DNA from: Bacillota bacterium
GTDB taxonomy: Bacteria > Bacillota_I > Bacilli_A > RFN20 > CAG-826
Length of the DNA: 6,085 bases
Direction of reading: 5' to 3'
NCBI GenBank assembly: GCA_003512585.1
Contig: DOQE01000099.1
Location: 1-6,085 of the forward strand
Below are positions 1 to 6,085 of this stretch, in pieces. The notes beneath the pieces were generated by a model that was given only the letters and a program-made list of their open reading frames with translations, was not told where the DNA came from and ran no database searches. Position numbers and translations under genes: made by a program. Numbering within the stretch: position 1 is the first letter of the stretch; every line of letters starts with the position of its first letter.

Positions 1-25
1 CTCTATCCAGCTGAGCTACGAACGC
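1..25 (-). tRNA. 5' part of a tRNA, probably tRNA-Arg (cut by window edge)
   Basis: Read on the minus strand from position 25, the sequence begins with a 7-base acceptor strand GCGTTCG, then TA, then the start of a D arm (GCTC, loop AGCTGGATA, GAG). This is the standard beginning of a class I bacterial tRNA. The anticodon lies outside the window, so identity is inferred: the GCG...CGTAGCTCAGCTGGATAGAG pattern resembles Bacillota tRNA-Arg(ACG). It starts only 3 nt after the CCA end of the upstream tRNA-Leu, so both are probably cut from one transcript. Confidence 0.8.
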
Positions 26-28
26 ATT

Positions 29-112
29 TGGTGCACTGAATGAGACTTGAACTCACACCGGTTTCCCGATTGGCTTCTGAGACCAACGCGTATACCATTC
101 CGCCATCAGTGC
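29..112 (-). tRNA. tRNA-Leu, anticodon CAG
   Basis: The minus strand from 112 folds as a class II tRNA. The acceptor strand GCACTGA (112-106) pairs with TCAGTGC (39-33), followed by discriminator A32 and an encoded CCA (31-29). The anticodon stem TTGGT/GCCAA (86-82 with 74-70) encloses the loop CTCAGAA, which places CAG at 79-77, reading the leucine codon CUG. A 13-base variable arm with a CGG/CCG stem precedes a T arm GTGAG-TTCAAGT-CTCAT. The long variable arm and A discriminator fit leucine. The 3' CCA is genomically encoded. It lies 18 nt after the stop of the hydrolase gene and 3 nt before the next tRNA. Confidence 0.95.
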
Positions 113-121
113 AACTAAAGT

Positions 122-150
122 ATTCTATCCTTACTTATATAAAAAGTCGA
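122..150 (-). promoter_or_regulatory. Candidate sigma-70 type promoter for the tRNA pair
   Basis: On the minus strand, TCGACT (150-145, 4 of 6 matches to TTGACA) is separated by exactly 17 nt from TAGAAT (127-122, 5 of 6 matches to TATAAT). Initiation would fall near position 115, just before the mature 5' end of tRNA-Leu at 112. The -35 box overlaps the last codons of the alpha/beta hydrolase gene, and the spacer contains its stop codon. If real, the tRNAs are transcribed independently of the sugar operon. AT-rich DNA yields such boxes by chance, so spacing and location are the main support. Confidence 0.45.
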
Positions 151-1081
151 ACATGGCTTTTAAAACATCCATATCATCGTTTTTAAAATAAGAATAATCG
201 AATTCAATTTTAGAAGAATGAGTAGGAGAGAGTATCTTTCCCTCATTTATCAAGGAAAGAAAATACTTATAAGTAGAAACGCTCCAATAAGGTTGGTGCC
301 CCCTATCTCTAGAAACAAGAATAGAAGCGTTTTTATTCCCTTTGCTTAATTTTTCCATATAAGGGAAAGTCAAATTAAAAGGAACCGTCTCATCTTTATC
401 TCCTTGAATATACATATAAGGTTTATTGGAGGAAGAAGCCAATAAAAATGAATCCTTAATGGCTAAATCACCATATCTTTTTTGTAAGTATTTCCTAATT
501 CCGTTTTCATGTTTTTTTGCAAATGAGGAGGAGGAAGAAAAAATAAAAGAAAGAGATGGAAAGCCAGCTAAAGAAATAGCTTTGGAAACGTTATATTTTT
601 TATCTAGGGAAAGAAAAGAAAGAAAGCCACCCCAAGAATGGCCAATGGAATAAAATGGCAAATTAGGATAAGTATCATTTTCCTGCAAATAAAGAAAGAA
701 AGCATCCATGTCCAAAGTGGCATTAGCCAATGAAATTATGGTTTCTCCTTCTGATTCCATGCACCCCGTATAGTCAAAACAATAGACTAAAAAACCTTGC
801 TTAGCTATTTGGGCAATTTCATAAGAATAGGCAGTATGACCCGCCCCAAGACCATGGAAAAAAATGACTTTGGCTTTGTATGATCCCCTATACTTTTTAT
901 CAAAATAAATATGGCCAAAAAGTTTCCATTTATTTGAATAAAAAGAAAATGGTTCTTGATCTATATTAAAAATAACTGGGGATGGGTAATCCAAAAAAGG
1001 CGACCCATCGGAACGAAAAGAAAAAGTCTTTTTAAAAACATAGTCAAAAAGCAAATCAGTAAGCATTCTTTTTATAGCCAA
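131..1081 (-). CDS. Alpha/beta hydrolase (serine esterase/lipase-like, S33/hydrolase-4 type)
   Basis: This 316-residue protein has the landmarks of an alpha/beta-fold serine hydrolase: an oxyanion-hole segment HGLGAGH (76-82), the nucleophile elbow GHSWGG (147-152, Ser149), a likely catalytic acid in GDKDETVP (Asp230), and His262 in RGHQPYW. The order and spacing of the triad are normal. There is no signal peptide, so it is probably cytosolic. Residues 160-215 form the usual cap region and include a serine run. It is the last gene of a three-gene operon and overlaps the 3' end of the GH3 gene. The chosen start is TTG at 1081, because AGGA lies 7 nt upstream; an ATG five codons later (1066) has no clear ribosome binding site but could be used by coupling. 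The substrate is unknown. Placement after a beta-glucosidase suggests de-esterification of a glycoside, which is inference only. Confidence 0.88.
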   Translation of the reverse strand: MAIKRMLTDLLFDYVFKKTFSFRSDGSPFLDYPSPVIFNIDQEPFSFYSNKWKLFGHIYFDKKYRGSYKAKVIFFHGLGAGHTAYSYEIAQIAKQGFLVYCFDYTGCMESEGETIISLANATLDMDAFFLYLQENDTYPNLPFYSIGHSWGGFLSFLSLDKKYNVSKAISLAGFPSLSFIFSSSSSFAKKHENGIRKYLQKRYGDLAIKDSFLLASSSNKPYMYIQGDKDETVPFNLTFPYMEKLSKGNKNASILVSRDRGHQPYWSVSTYKYFLSLINEGKILSPTHSSKIEFDYSYFKNDDMDVLKAMFDFLYK

Positions 1082-3464
1082 ATAAATATCCTAATATTCC
1101 TTTTAAATATTGCCCATTAGCAAAATATAAAACCAAATAAACAGTTTTCTCCTTAACCCCTTTTTCTATAACAATATTGCGAATGGGAGTCTGTTTTAAA
1201 GTATTTTCCATAATGGAATAATTTGGATCTTTTTCCCCTTTAGTTAACGTTTTCAAACCTATCTTAAGCATTTTCTTACCAATAAAAGTGCCTTCTATAT
1301 CTCCTAATGTTGAATATAAAGTATAGGGCTTGCTTTTAGGATCTTTAACCCAAGGGATTGTATGTCCTAGTAAATTTTCAAAATCATTATCATATTGCAA
1401 AAAGCCTTCTTTTCTAGGCAAATAATAAACCGGAATCGAGGTTAATTTAGAAGCAAATTGTTCATTGCTTTTTACGTTAATTTCCGCTTCTGATTTTATA
1501 TCGATGCAAGAAGTGCATACTTGTATTAAATAATCTCCTCCCTCGACAAGAAATTTCTTTTTATCCTTATCATAAAAAGAAAAACAATCATAGCTAATTT
1601 CAAAAGAAAAAGTCTTGGTTTCTTTTCCTTTTAGGCTCAGTTTTGAAAAGTCTACTAAATATCGAAGTGGCTTAAAGACATTTCCTTTTATAGGAGAAAC
1701 ATATAGGCAAATAGAAAGTTCAGAATCGATCTTAGAGATATTGCTAACTTCAATCGTTGCACTTATCTTTTCGTTTTTATCAATTGTTTTTTTAGATAAA
1801 GATAATTTCCCATATTTGAACTTGGCATAGCTTAAGCCGTGTCCAAAAGGAAAATTAACATCTTTTTTTGCACTTAAATAATATCTATAGCCTACATATA
1901 TGGATTCTCTATAAATAGATTGTGTTTCTGTGCCTGGGTAAAAACCAAAAGAGGGCACATCAATTAAATGAATTGGCCAAGATTCAGCCAAACGACCGCT
2001 AGGGGAAACTTCTCCTAGCAATACTTTTCTAATGGCTTCCCCGCCTTTTTCTCCCGGCAAATAAGATAAAAGTATCGCTTTGGTTTTTTCTTTGAAAGGA
2101 AGTTCAACGGGACTGCCGCAACTTAAGACAACAATTATATTTTGGTTAACTGAATAAATGGAGTCAAATAAACGTAGTTGATTTTCTGGCAATTGCAAAT
2201 TGGCCCTATCAAACCCTTCGCTTTCTTCTTGCATTGGCAATCCTAAAAACAAAATGACATTTTTGTATTTTGCGGCTAAATCAATGGCTTCTAAAGTCAA
2301 ATCAGAATCACTTTTTTTATTTAAGTTATACCCCGCTGCAAAAGGAATTTTTTTCTTAGAATAATTTAACAAAGCATCTAAAAAGGAAACGGGTTTTGCG
2401 GATAAAACCTTGCTAGAACCACCGCCTTGGTAACGCAACGATCTAGCTAATTCCCCAATCAAGCAGCAAGAAGATAAGCTTTTTAAAGGCAAAACTCCTT
2501 CATTTTTTAAAAGAACCATGCTTTTTGTCGCGGCTTCTAAAGCTAAATTTCTTGCTTCTTCTATAGAAAAATCATCTATTCTGTTCTTATTTTCTTTCGC
2601 TTTTTGTAGCAAAGAAATAATCCTGTTAGAAGAATCTTCAACCACTTCCTTTTTTAAAATGCCTTTTTTATAAGCCTTGCTTAACTCTTTGTTTCTATTT
2701 AAAAAGCAAGGCATTTCAACATCTAACCCTTTATTATGAGACAAAACATAATCAGATGTTCCGCCCCAATCCGAAATTACAACACCTTTATATCCCCAAT
2801 CGCCTTTTAAAACAGAAGAGAGCAAAGTAGACTCGCAAGCATATTCCCCGTTTATTTTGTTATATGAGCTCATAACCGCCCAAGGAGAACTTTCCTTAAC
2901 GGCAATTTCAAATGGTTTTAGATATAGTTCAAACAAAGCCCTATCATCAACTATTGAGTCATTTACCATGCGATAATACTCTTGTGAGTTGCAAGCAAAA
3001 TGTTTTAGACAAGATCCAACCCCTTCACTTTGAATACCTTTTATAAACGAAGAGGCTAATTTTCCAGTAAGAAAAGGATCTTCACTAAAATATTCAAAAT
3101 TCCTGCCACATAACGGATTTCTTTTAATATTGACTCCTGGAGAAAGAAGCATATCGACTTGATTATGCTTGCATTCTTTGCCAAGCATTGCCCCGATTCT
3201 AAAAAGAAGATCCTTATCAAAAGAACAAGCAGTAAGGCAAGGGGCGGGGTAGCAAATAGATTCTTTGCTTAATTTATTATCATCATCGATATTCCTAAGC
3301 CCAAGTGGCCCATCTTTCATTCTTAAAGAAGATAGGCCTAGTCTAGGTATACCACGTATATTCCAATAGCCGTCTCCATAAAGAAGAGACAATTTTTCTT
3401 CAAGGCTAAGAGAAGAAGATTCCCCTTTATTTCTCTTCGTTCTTTTCGTTATTTTCTGTTTCAT
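1056..3464 (-). CDS. Glycoside hydrolase family 3, probable beta-glucosidase
   Basis: This 802-residue enzyme would remove terminal beta-linked glucose (or a related sugar) from oligosaccharides or aryl glucosides. The GH3 N-terminal barrel spans about 30-285, with substrate-binding signatures KDGPLG (50-55), GRNFEYFSEDP (120-130), KHFACN (154-159) and SSYNKING (199-206), and the nucleophile Asp232 in SDWGG. The GH3 C-terminal alpha/beta domain spans about 317-545, with the likely acid/base Glu416 in SEGFDR and the closing motif FPFGHGLSY (538-546). A fibronectin III-like domain covers about 570-660. An extension (about 690-802) follows, as in many Bacillota GH3 enzymes. No signal peptide is seen, so it acts inside the cell on imported sugars. 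The ATG at 3464 overlaps the upstream gene by 38 nt; its leader is GAA-rich without a strong binding site. The stop is TGA. Xylosidase or mixed specificity cannot be excluded. Confidence 0.95.
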   Translation of the reverse strand: MKQKITKRTKRNKGESSSLSLEEKLSLLYGDGYWNIRGIPRLGLSSLRMKDGPLGLRNIDDDNKLSKESICYPAPCLTACSFDKDLLFRIGAMLGKECKHNQVDMLLSPGVNIKRNPLCGRNFEYFSEDPFLTGKLASSFIKGIQSEGVGSCLKHFACNSQEYYRMVNDSIVDDRALFELYLKPFEIAVKESSPWAVMSSYNKINGEYACESTLLSSVLKGDWGYKGVVISDWGGTSDYVLSHNKGLDVEMPCFLNRNKELSKAYKKGILKKEVVEDSSNRIISLLQKAKENKNRIDDFSIEEARNLALEAATKSMVLLKNEGVLPLKSLSSCCLIGELARSLRYQGGGSSKVLSAKPVSFLDALLNYSKKKIPFAAGYNLNKKSDSDLTLEAIDLAAKYKNVILFLGLPMQEESEGFDRANLQLPENQLRLFDSIYSVNQNIIVVLSCGSPVELPFKEKTKAILLSYLPGEKGGEAIRKVLLGEVSPSGRLAESWPIHLIDVPSFGFYPGTETQSIYRESIYVGYRYYLSAKKDVNFPFGHGLSYAKFKYGKLSLSKKTIDKNEKISATIEVSNISKIDSELSICLYVSPIKGNVFKPLRYLVDFSKLSLKGKETKTFSFEISYDCFSFYDKDKKKFLVEGGDYLIQVCTSCIDIKSEAEINVKSNEQFASKLTSIPVYYLPRKEGFLQYDNDFENLLGHTIPWVKDPKSKPYTLYSTLGDIEGTFIGKKMLKIGLKTLTKGEKDPNYSIMENTLKQTPIRNIVIEKGVKEKTVYLVLYFANGQYLKGILGYLFGYKKNAY
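1089..1092 (-). promoter_or_regulatory. Ribosome binding site supporting a TTG start of the hydrolase
   Basis: AGGA on the minus strand, 7 nt before TTG at 1081-1079, inside the last codons of the GH3 gene. It is the main reason to prefer the TTG over the in-frame ATG at 1066-1064, which lies 22 nt from the same AGGA. Confidence 0.5.
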
Positions 3465-3912
3465 TTTTTGTTTCTTCTTTTTCTTCTTCTAAAAGGCCCG
3501 GCACGGGATAAAACCAATGGTATATAGCTTCAAAAGTATAGACTAAACCAAAATAAATAAATCCCGATCCAAGCTCCCAATAAACAAAAGAAGATATTCC
3601 ATTAGCTAATTGATATATAGATAAGCTAGATAAAAACAAAGCCGATGGGATAAGTAAGATTTTATCAAGCAAACAATTCTTGGCCTTTCTTTTTGGAGAT
3701 AGCAAAATCCAAATTAAATCTATAATAAGGATAAAACCCCCGATGGAAGTTAACCATAAAAATAGAGTTAATCTCCAATCTTTTAATACTATTACTTTTA
3801 ATAAATTTAAAATGCCAAGGACAATAAAGACTATGGCAAAAAGGGCAAGTTCTATTGAATATATAAGTTTGGCCTTAGTTAATTCATCAAGTTTCTTTTT
3901 AATTTTTTCCAT
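3427..3912 (-). CDS. Four-helix membrane protein of unknown function
   Basis: I do not recognise a family. The 161-residue protein has four hydrophobic segments at about 17-41, 48-71, 84-105 and 109-134. Lys-rich stretches lie at the N-terminus (KIKKK) and between helices 2 and 3 (SPKRKAK), so by the positive-inside rule both termini and that loop should be cytosolic. The tail (141-161) is almost entirely Glu, Lys, Asn and Thr and is probably disordered. It is the first clear gene of the operon and overlaps the start of the GH3 gene by 38 nt. The ATG at 3912 has no Shine-Dalgarno sequence (the bases just before it read AGTCTTTTCCT), an in-frame TAG lies four codons upstream, and no alternative start is evident nearby. 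It could be leaderless or coupled to something upstream. A transport or sensing role linked to glucosides is possible but unsupported. Confidence 0.75.
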   Translation of the reverse strand: MEKIKKKLDELTKAKLIYSIELALFAIVFIVLGILNLLKVIVLKDWRLTLFLWLTSIGGFILIIDLIWILLSPKRKAKNCLLDKILLIPSALFLSSLSIYQLANGISSFVYWELGSGFIYFGLVYTFEAIYHWFYPVPGLLEEEKEETKNETENNEKNEEK

Positions 3913-4103
3913 AGGAAAAGACTAATTAAATAACAATAAAAAGGCAAGAAATATAGATTAGAATAATAGGCCTTATTACAATATAGATGCATCCTTAATC
4001 GGCAAAGATAAACAATTCCATTCAAAATAAATAAAAGACTAAAAAAGAATAAAGAAGACAATTTTATGACATAAATCTTTAACATCTAGTTACATAACGA
4101 TGT

Positions 4104-4131
4104 TTTTCATTGCTTTATAAATAAGTAAAAT
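4104..4131 (+). promoter_or_regulatory. Weak candidate promoter for the metallophosphoesterase
   Basis: TTTTCA (4104-4109, 4 of 6 matches) is followed after 16 nt by TAAAAT (4126-4131, 5 of 6 matches). Initiation would be near 4138, leaving only a short leader. TATAAA at 4116-4121 is an alternative -10 giving a more comfortable leader but has no good -35. The region is so AT-rich that either could be chance. Confidence 0.25.
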
Positions 4132-4138
4132 AAAAACC

Positions 4139-4143
4139 AAGGA
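4139..4143 (+). promoter_or_regulatory. Ribosome binding site of the metallophosphoesterase
   Basis: AAGGA sits 7 nt before the ATG at 4151 and fixes that start. Confidence 0.75.
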
Positions 4144-4150
4144 TAAGCAA

Positions 4151-5143
4151 ATGGTACCAAAAAAAATATTGGATTCTTGGAATAGAGTCAACATTAGAAT
4201 TGATGATTTTTGTAAAGAGGATAAAGATAATTCATTTCGCCTTCTTTTTATAAGCGATGTCCACATAGGAGCAGAAAGCGCCCACCATATCGAGCAGTTA
4301 AAATACTTAAAAGAACTATTGCCATCAAGCAAAATAAATCTTGTTGTCAATGGAGGCGATATAGGTTTAGATGTTGGTGAAGACGATGTTGAAGCTAGAA
4401 GAGTAATAGAAGTAACAAAAGAAGCAACCGAATACGATGTACCTTACTTTTTTATAAAAGGGAATCACGATGTTAAACCATCGATTATTGACAATAACGA
4501 TTTGAACTTAATCCTTAATACATACTTTATTAATAATATAAAAGAACCTACCGGAACCATTATTTTAGATAAAGAAAACGGAGGTGGGTATGGTTATTTT
4601 ATTAATGAGCTTACTAGTACAAAAGTAATATTCTTAAATACCTGCGAAAACGTTCGTGGTTTCGATATGTCTATAAATCAACTCCATTTCGTTATTGATC
4701 AATTAGAAAAAGAAAAAGAAAAAAACATTGTTATCATAAGCCATTATTGTATAAATCCATGCGGGGCGTGGAAACGTTATCCAGAGAAAGACACTTTTGG
4801 AATTTCTGCTTTAAAGAAAATCGAATCCTCTTTTGCAAAAAAAGAAAAAGGACAATATGAATGTTTGACTTATGACTTTTCGAAAGCAAAAGGAAATATT
4901 CTTTTGCACTTATGTGGTGATTCCCATTTTAATAATCAATCGACTAGCGATGGTTATTTAATAGCCTGTAGGCAAGGCTATGGAGGAGTAGATCCCATTG
5001 ATATGCCAAAAGACGCGACTTTTGACAAGTTCGACAAACATGAATTATGTAATTTTGATATTTTAGTAATAACTCCAAAAGGCCATTCCAAACTTTTTAG
5101 AGTCGGAGCGGGGGAAATGATAAGGGATATCGAAATTTGTTAG
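4151..5143 (+). CDS. Calcineurin-like metallophosphoesterase
   Basis: This 330-residue protein carries the ordered metal-binding motifs of the calcineurin-like phosphoesterase superfamily: SDVHIG (Asp36, His38), NGGDIG (Asp70), GNHD (Asn106, His107), ISHYC (His198) and a final GDSH (256-259). These ligands normally hold two metal ions that hydrolyse phosphomono- or diesters. The last motif is usually GHxH; here the first His is Asp257, which changes one expected metal ligand. No signal peptide or membrane segment is present, so the enzyme should be cytosolic. The ATG at 4151 is preceded by AAGGA at 7 nt spacing, and the gene ends with TAG. It is transcribed alone, divergent from the glucosidase operon and convergent with the recombinase remnant. 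Substrate is unknown; nucleotides, nucleic acids, phosphoproteins and phospholipids are all handled by members of this superfamily. Confidence 0.9.
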   Translation: MVPKKILDSWNRVNIRIDDFCKEDKDNSFRLLFISDVHIGAESAHHIEQLKYLKELLPSSKINLVVNGGDIGLDVGEDDVEARRVIEVTKEATEYDVPYFFIKGNHDVKPSIIDNNDLNLILNTYFINNIKEPTGTIILDKENGGGYGYFINELTSTKVIFLNTCENVRGFDMSINQLHFVIDQLEKEKEKNIVIISHYCINPCGAWKRYPEKDTFGISALKKIESSFAKKEKGQYECLTYDFSKAKGNILLHLCGDSHFNNQSTSDGYLIACRQGYGGVDPIDMPKDATFDKFDKHELCNFDILVITPKGHSKLFRVGAGEMIRDIEIC

Positions 5144-5444
5144 AATACATAAGAAACATACCGATATAGCAAGATGGCCAAACTAAGAAAAAGAAATCTT
5201 ATTCTCTTAAGCAACGACTATAAATGATGTCGATTTTCTTTTTGCCTAAATCAATAAAATAATCTGGAGCAATAGCCACTAAACTTTCCTTTTATATCTT
5301 TTAAGCAAAAAGAAATCGCATATTATTTTTAAAAAGCGATACTCAAAAGATAACTTGTTGCATTTTTCCAACCAAAGCAGTGAAAATATCCTGTAGACAA
5401 AGACAATAAGCTGCAAAATATATTTATGTTTCTTGATAATTTTT
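5144..5444. other. Gene-poor convergent region, possible coding relic on the minus strand
   Basis: No intact gene is convincing here. On the minus strand a frame running from about 5464 to a TAG at 5281-5279 (61 codons, GTG start inside a terminator-like hairpin) is overlapped, in another frame, by a stretch from 5294 to a TAA at 5201-5199 that reads KESLVAIAPDYFIDLG and continues for 14 more residues. Together they could be the shifted 3' end of a decayed gene, but both are short enough to arise by chance in AT-rich DNA, and I recognise no family. An inverted repeat ATCGC/GCGAT (5315-5319 with 5336-5340) has a 16-nt loop and is probably incidental. Confidence 0.3.
5215..5243 (+). terminator. 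Weak possible terminator after the metallophosphoesterase
   Basis: CGAC (5215-5218) can pair with GTCG (5229-5232) around a 10-nt loop, followed directly by the T-rich run ATTTTCTTTTT. It lies about 70 nt after the phosphoesterase stop. The stem has only four pairs, so the call is weak, but no better plus-strand hairpin with a T tract was seen. Confidence 0.25.
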
Positions 5445-5473
5445 AAAATAAAAAACGATTCCACAATGGAACC
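5445..5473 (-). terminator. Rho-independent terminator downstream of the recombinase remnant
   Basis: On the minus strand, GGTTCCA (5473-5467) pairs with TGGAATC (5463-5457) over seven base pairs, one of them G-U, around the 3-nt loop TTG. It is followed by G and the run TTTTTTATTTT. It lies 53 nt past the recombinase stop codon, which is a normal distance, so it is probably the original terminator of that gene. Confidence 0.65.
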
Positions 5474-5526
5474 GAATTATACTTGGATTAATATCAACCT
5501 TAAGTCTAAGAAATTTCAGCGGATAA

Positions 5527-6085
5527 TCAATTTGGTGGACAAAACGATGTTGTAAACGTACCGCCATTATTTCCATTACTGGCCGAGTTCTCGGCATCAT
5601 TACTAGATGTTCCTCCTTTCCCTCCGCCGTTTCCGTCATCAAAAGACCTATCCTCAACATCATCTGTCGGATAGAAGACGATTTTAATCTTGTCCTTGTA
5701 GAGATAGACCTTCTTGACCAATGAATTGATGAGTATCTCCTTGTTTCTCTCCTTGCTGATGTCCAAGAAGGCGAGCGAGATGAGGAATTGATAGCATTGA
5801 TCTATGGTGATTTGTTTTCTTTTCTTGTTCCTTGCCTTCAATAGGCTCTCCTCGACTTTCGCTTTGTCTTCCTCAAGGGCTGAAATCATGTCGGCGATTG
5901 ATTTGTTCGCCATTCCGTTTGCCACGGCGTTAAGGCAGTTCTTGAATATTTTCTCGATTTACTTTTCCATATCCTCGAGGATTCTGATTTCATTCCCGTT
6001 ATTGGAAAGTAGGTTGAAATACTCTGCCGTGCGCTTTGCCACTTTTTCCACGATGTCGGGCGAAAGGACGTAATTCATAGCAGAT
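5527..6085 (-). pseudogene. Large serine recombinase, C-terminal fragment with an in-frame stop
   Basis: Read in one frame from the right edge, this encodes the C-terminal coiled-coil part of a large serine (resolvase/integrase family) site-specific recombinase, the enzymes that move integrative elements and phages. The pattern is typical: a segment like VLSPDIVEKVAKRTAEYF, a Glu/Lys-rich helical stretch (ALEEDKAKVEESLLKARNKK), ITIDQCYQFLISLAFLDI, then INSLVKKVYLYKDKIKIVFY and a Gly/Asn/Ser-rich tail ending at TGA (5529-5527). An ochre TAA at 5961-5959 interrupts the frame between EDMEK and IEKIF; a CAA (Gln) codon with one C-to-T change would restore it. The catalytic N-terminal domain lies beyond the window. 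Base composition is richer in GC (40-48% in three lines counted) and codons such as ATC, CTC, AAG and GAG are frequent, unlike the adjacent genes, which suggests transfer. Whether the stop is a mutation or a sequencing error cannot be told here. Confidence 0.75.

Larger units (their letters stand above)
3913..4150. other. Divergent AT-rich intergenic region
   Basis: This separates the minus-strand operon from the plus-strand phosphoesterase and must hold promoters for both. On the minus strand I found no convincing -35/-10 pair; TTTAAT (3930-3925) is a fair -10 that would give an almost leaderless mRNA for the membrane protein, but it lacks a good -35. A 68-codon minus-strand reading frame (4085-3879) encodes two hydrophobic stretches and overlaps the membrane protein gene by 34 nt. 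It has no ribosome binding site, and its F/L/Y/K-rich composition is what AT-rich noncoding DNA gives, so I do not call it a gene, although its overlap resembles those inside the operon. Confidence 0.5.

Noticed and set aside
426..653. Plus-strand open frame of 75 codons rich in Glu and Lys
   Set aside because: It is the antisense of the hydrolase gene, whose triad motifs are clear; the composition merely mirrors that gene.
1615..1830. Plus-strand open frame of 71 codons
   Set aside because: Antisense to the fibronectin-like region of the GH3 gene; no recognisable motif or ribosome binding site.
3427..3500. GAA-rich low-complexity tract, considered as a repeat array
   Set aside because: It is the acidic coding tail of the membrane protein, running into the start of the GH3 gene; there is no regular repeat unit.
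3680..3925. Plus-strand open frame of 81 codons
   Set aside because: Antisense to the membrane protein gene, no binding site and no family features.
4090..4350. Minus-strand open frame of 86 codons at the start of the metallophosphoesterase gene
   Set aside because: It covers the first motifs of a well-supported gene on the other strand, and its own product shows no coherent features.
5315..5340. Inverted repeat ATCGC/GCGAT considered as a second minus-strand terminator
   Set aside because: Only five pairs around a 16-nt AT loop; a better terminator lies just upstream at 5445-5473.
5424..5663. Minus-strand frame of 79 codons overlapping the recombinase 3' end
   Set aside because: Alternate frame of the recombinase fragment; the recombinase frame has the recognisable motifs.
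5804..6073. Plus-strand frame of 89 codons with hydrophobic character
   Set aside because: Antisense shadow of the recombinase coiled-coil region.

Overview
The window looks like a chromosomal piece of a low-GC Gram-positive bacterium (Bacillota, perhaps a gut-associated Bacilli or Clostridia lineage). This rests on AT-rich genes (about one third GC in a line counted by hand), Shine-Dalgarno sites of the AGGA type, and a GH3 beta-glucosidase with the C-terminal extension common in Bacillota. Tryptophans of the long genes are encoded by TGG, and TGA is used as a terminator (GH3 gene, recombinase remnant), so the standard bacterial code fits and the TGA=Trp code of mycoplasmas does not. The species cannot be named from the sequence.

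Layout, left to right. Positions 1-112 hold two tandem minus-strand tRNA genes, tRNA-Leu(CAG) followed by the 5' part of a probable tRNA-Arg cut by the window edge. A candidate tRNA promoter lies in the last codons of the neighbouring protein gene. Positions 131-3912 are a tight minus-strand operon, transcribed right to left: a four-helix membrane protein of unknown function, a cytosolic GH3 beta-glucosidase, and an alpha/beta hydrolase. The genes overlap by 38 and 26 nt, which suggests translational coupling. Positions 3913-4150 are an AT-rich divergent intergenic region. Positions 4151-5143 hold a plus-strand calcineurin-like metallophosphoesterase. Positions 5144-5526 contain no convincing intact gene, but there is a good minus-strand terminator and possibly a decayed coding relic. 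From 5527 to the right edge lies the C-terminal end of a large serine recombinase on the minus strand, broken by one in-frame ochre stop and visibly richer in GC than its neighbours, as expected for a decayed mobile element.

The likely joint role of the operon is intracellular breakdown of a glucoside: GH3 releases terminal sugars, and the hydrolase might remove an acyl or other ester group. This pairing is inferred from gene order only. No CRISPR array, toxin-antitoxin pair, defence system or riboswitch was recognised, and I see no strong case for an undescribed system. The points most worth a second look are the recombinase remnant, the altered metal-ligand motif of the phosphoesterase, and the overlapping operon with its unexplained membrane protein.
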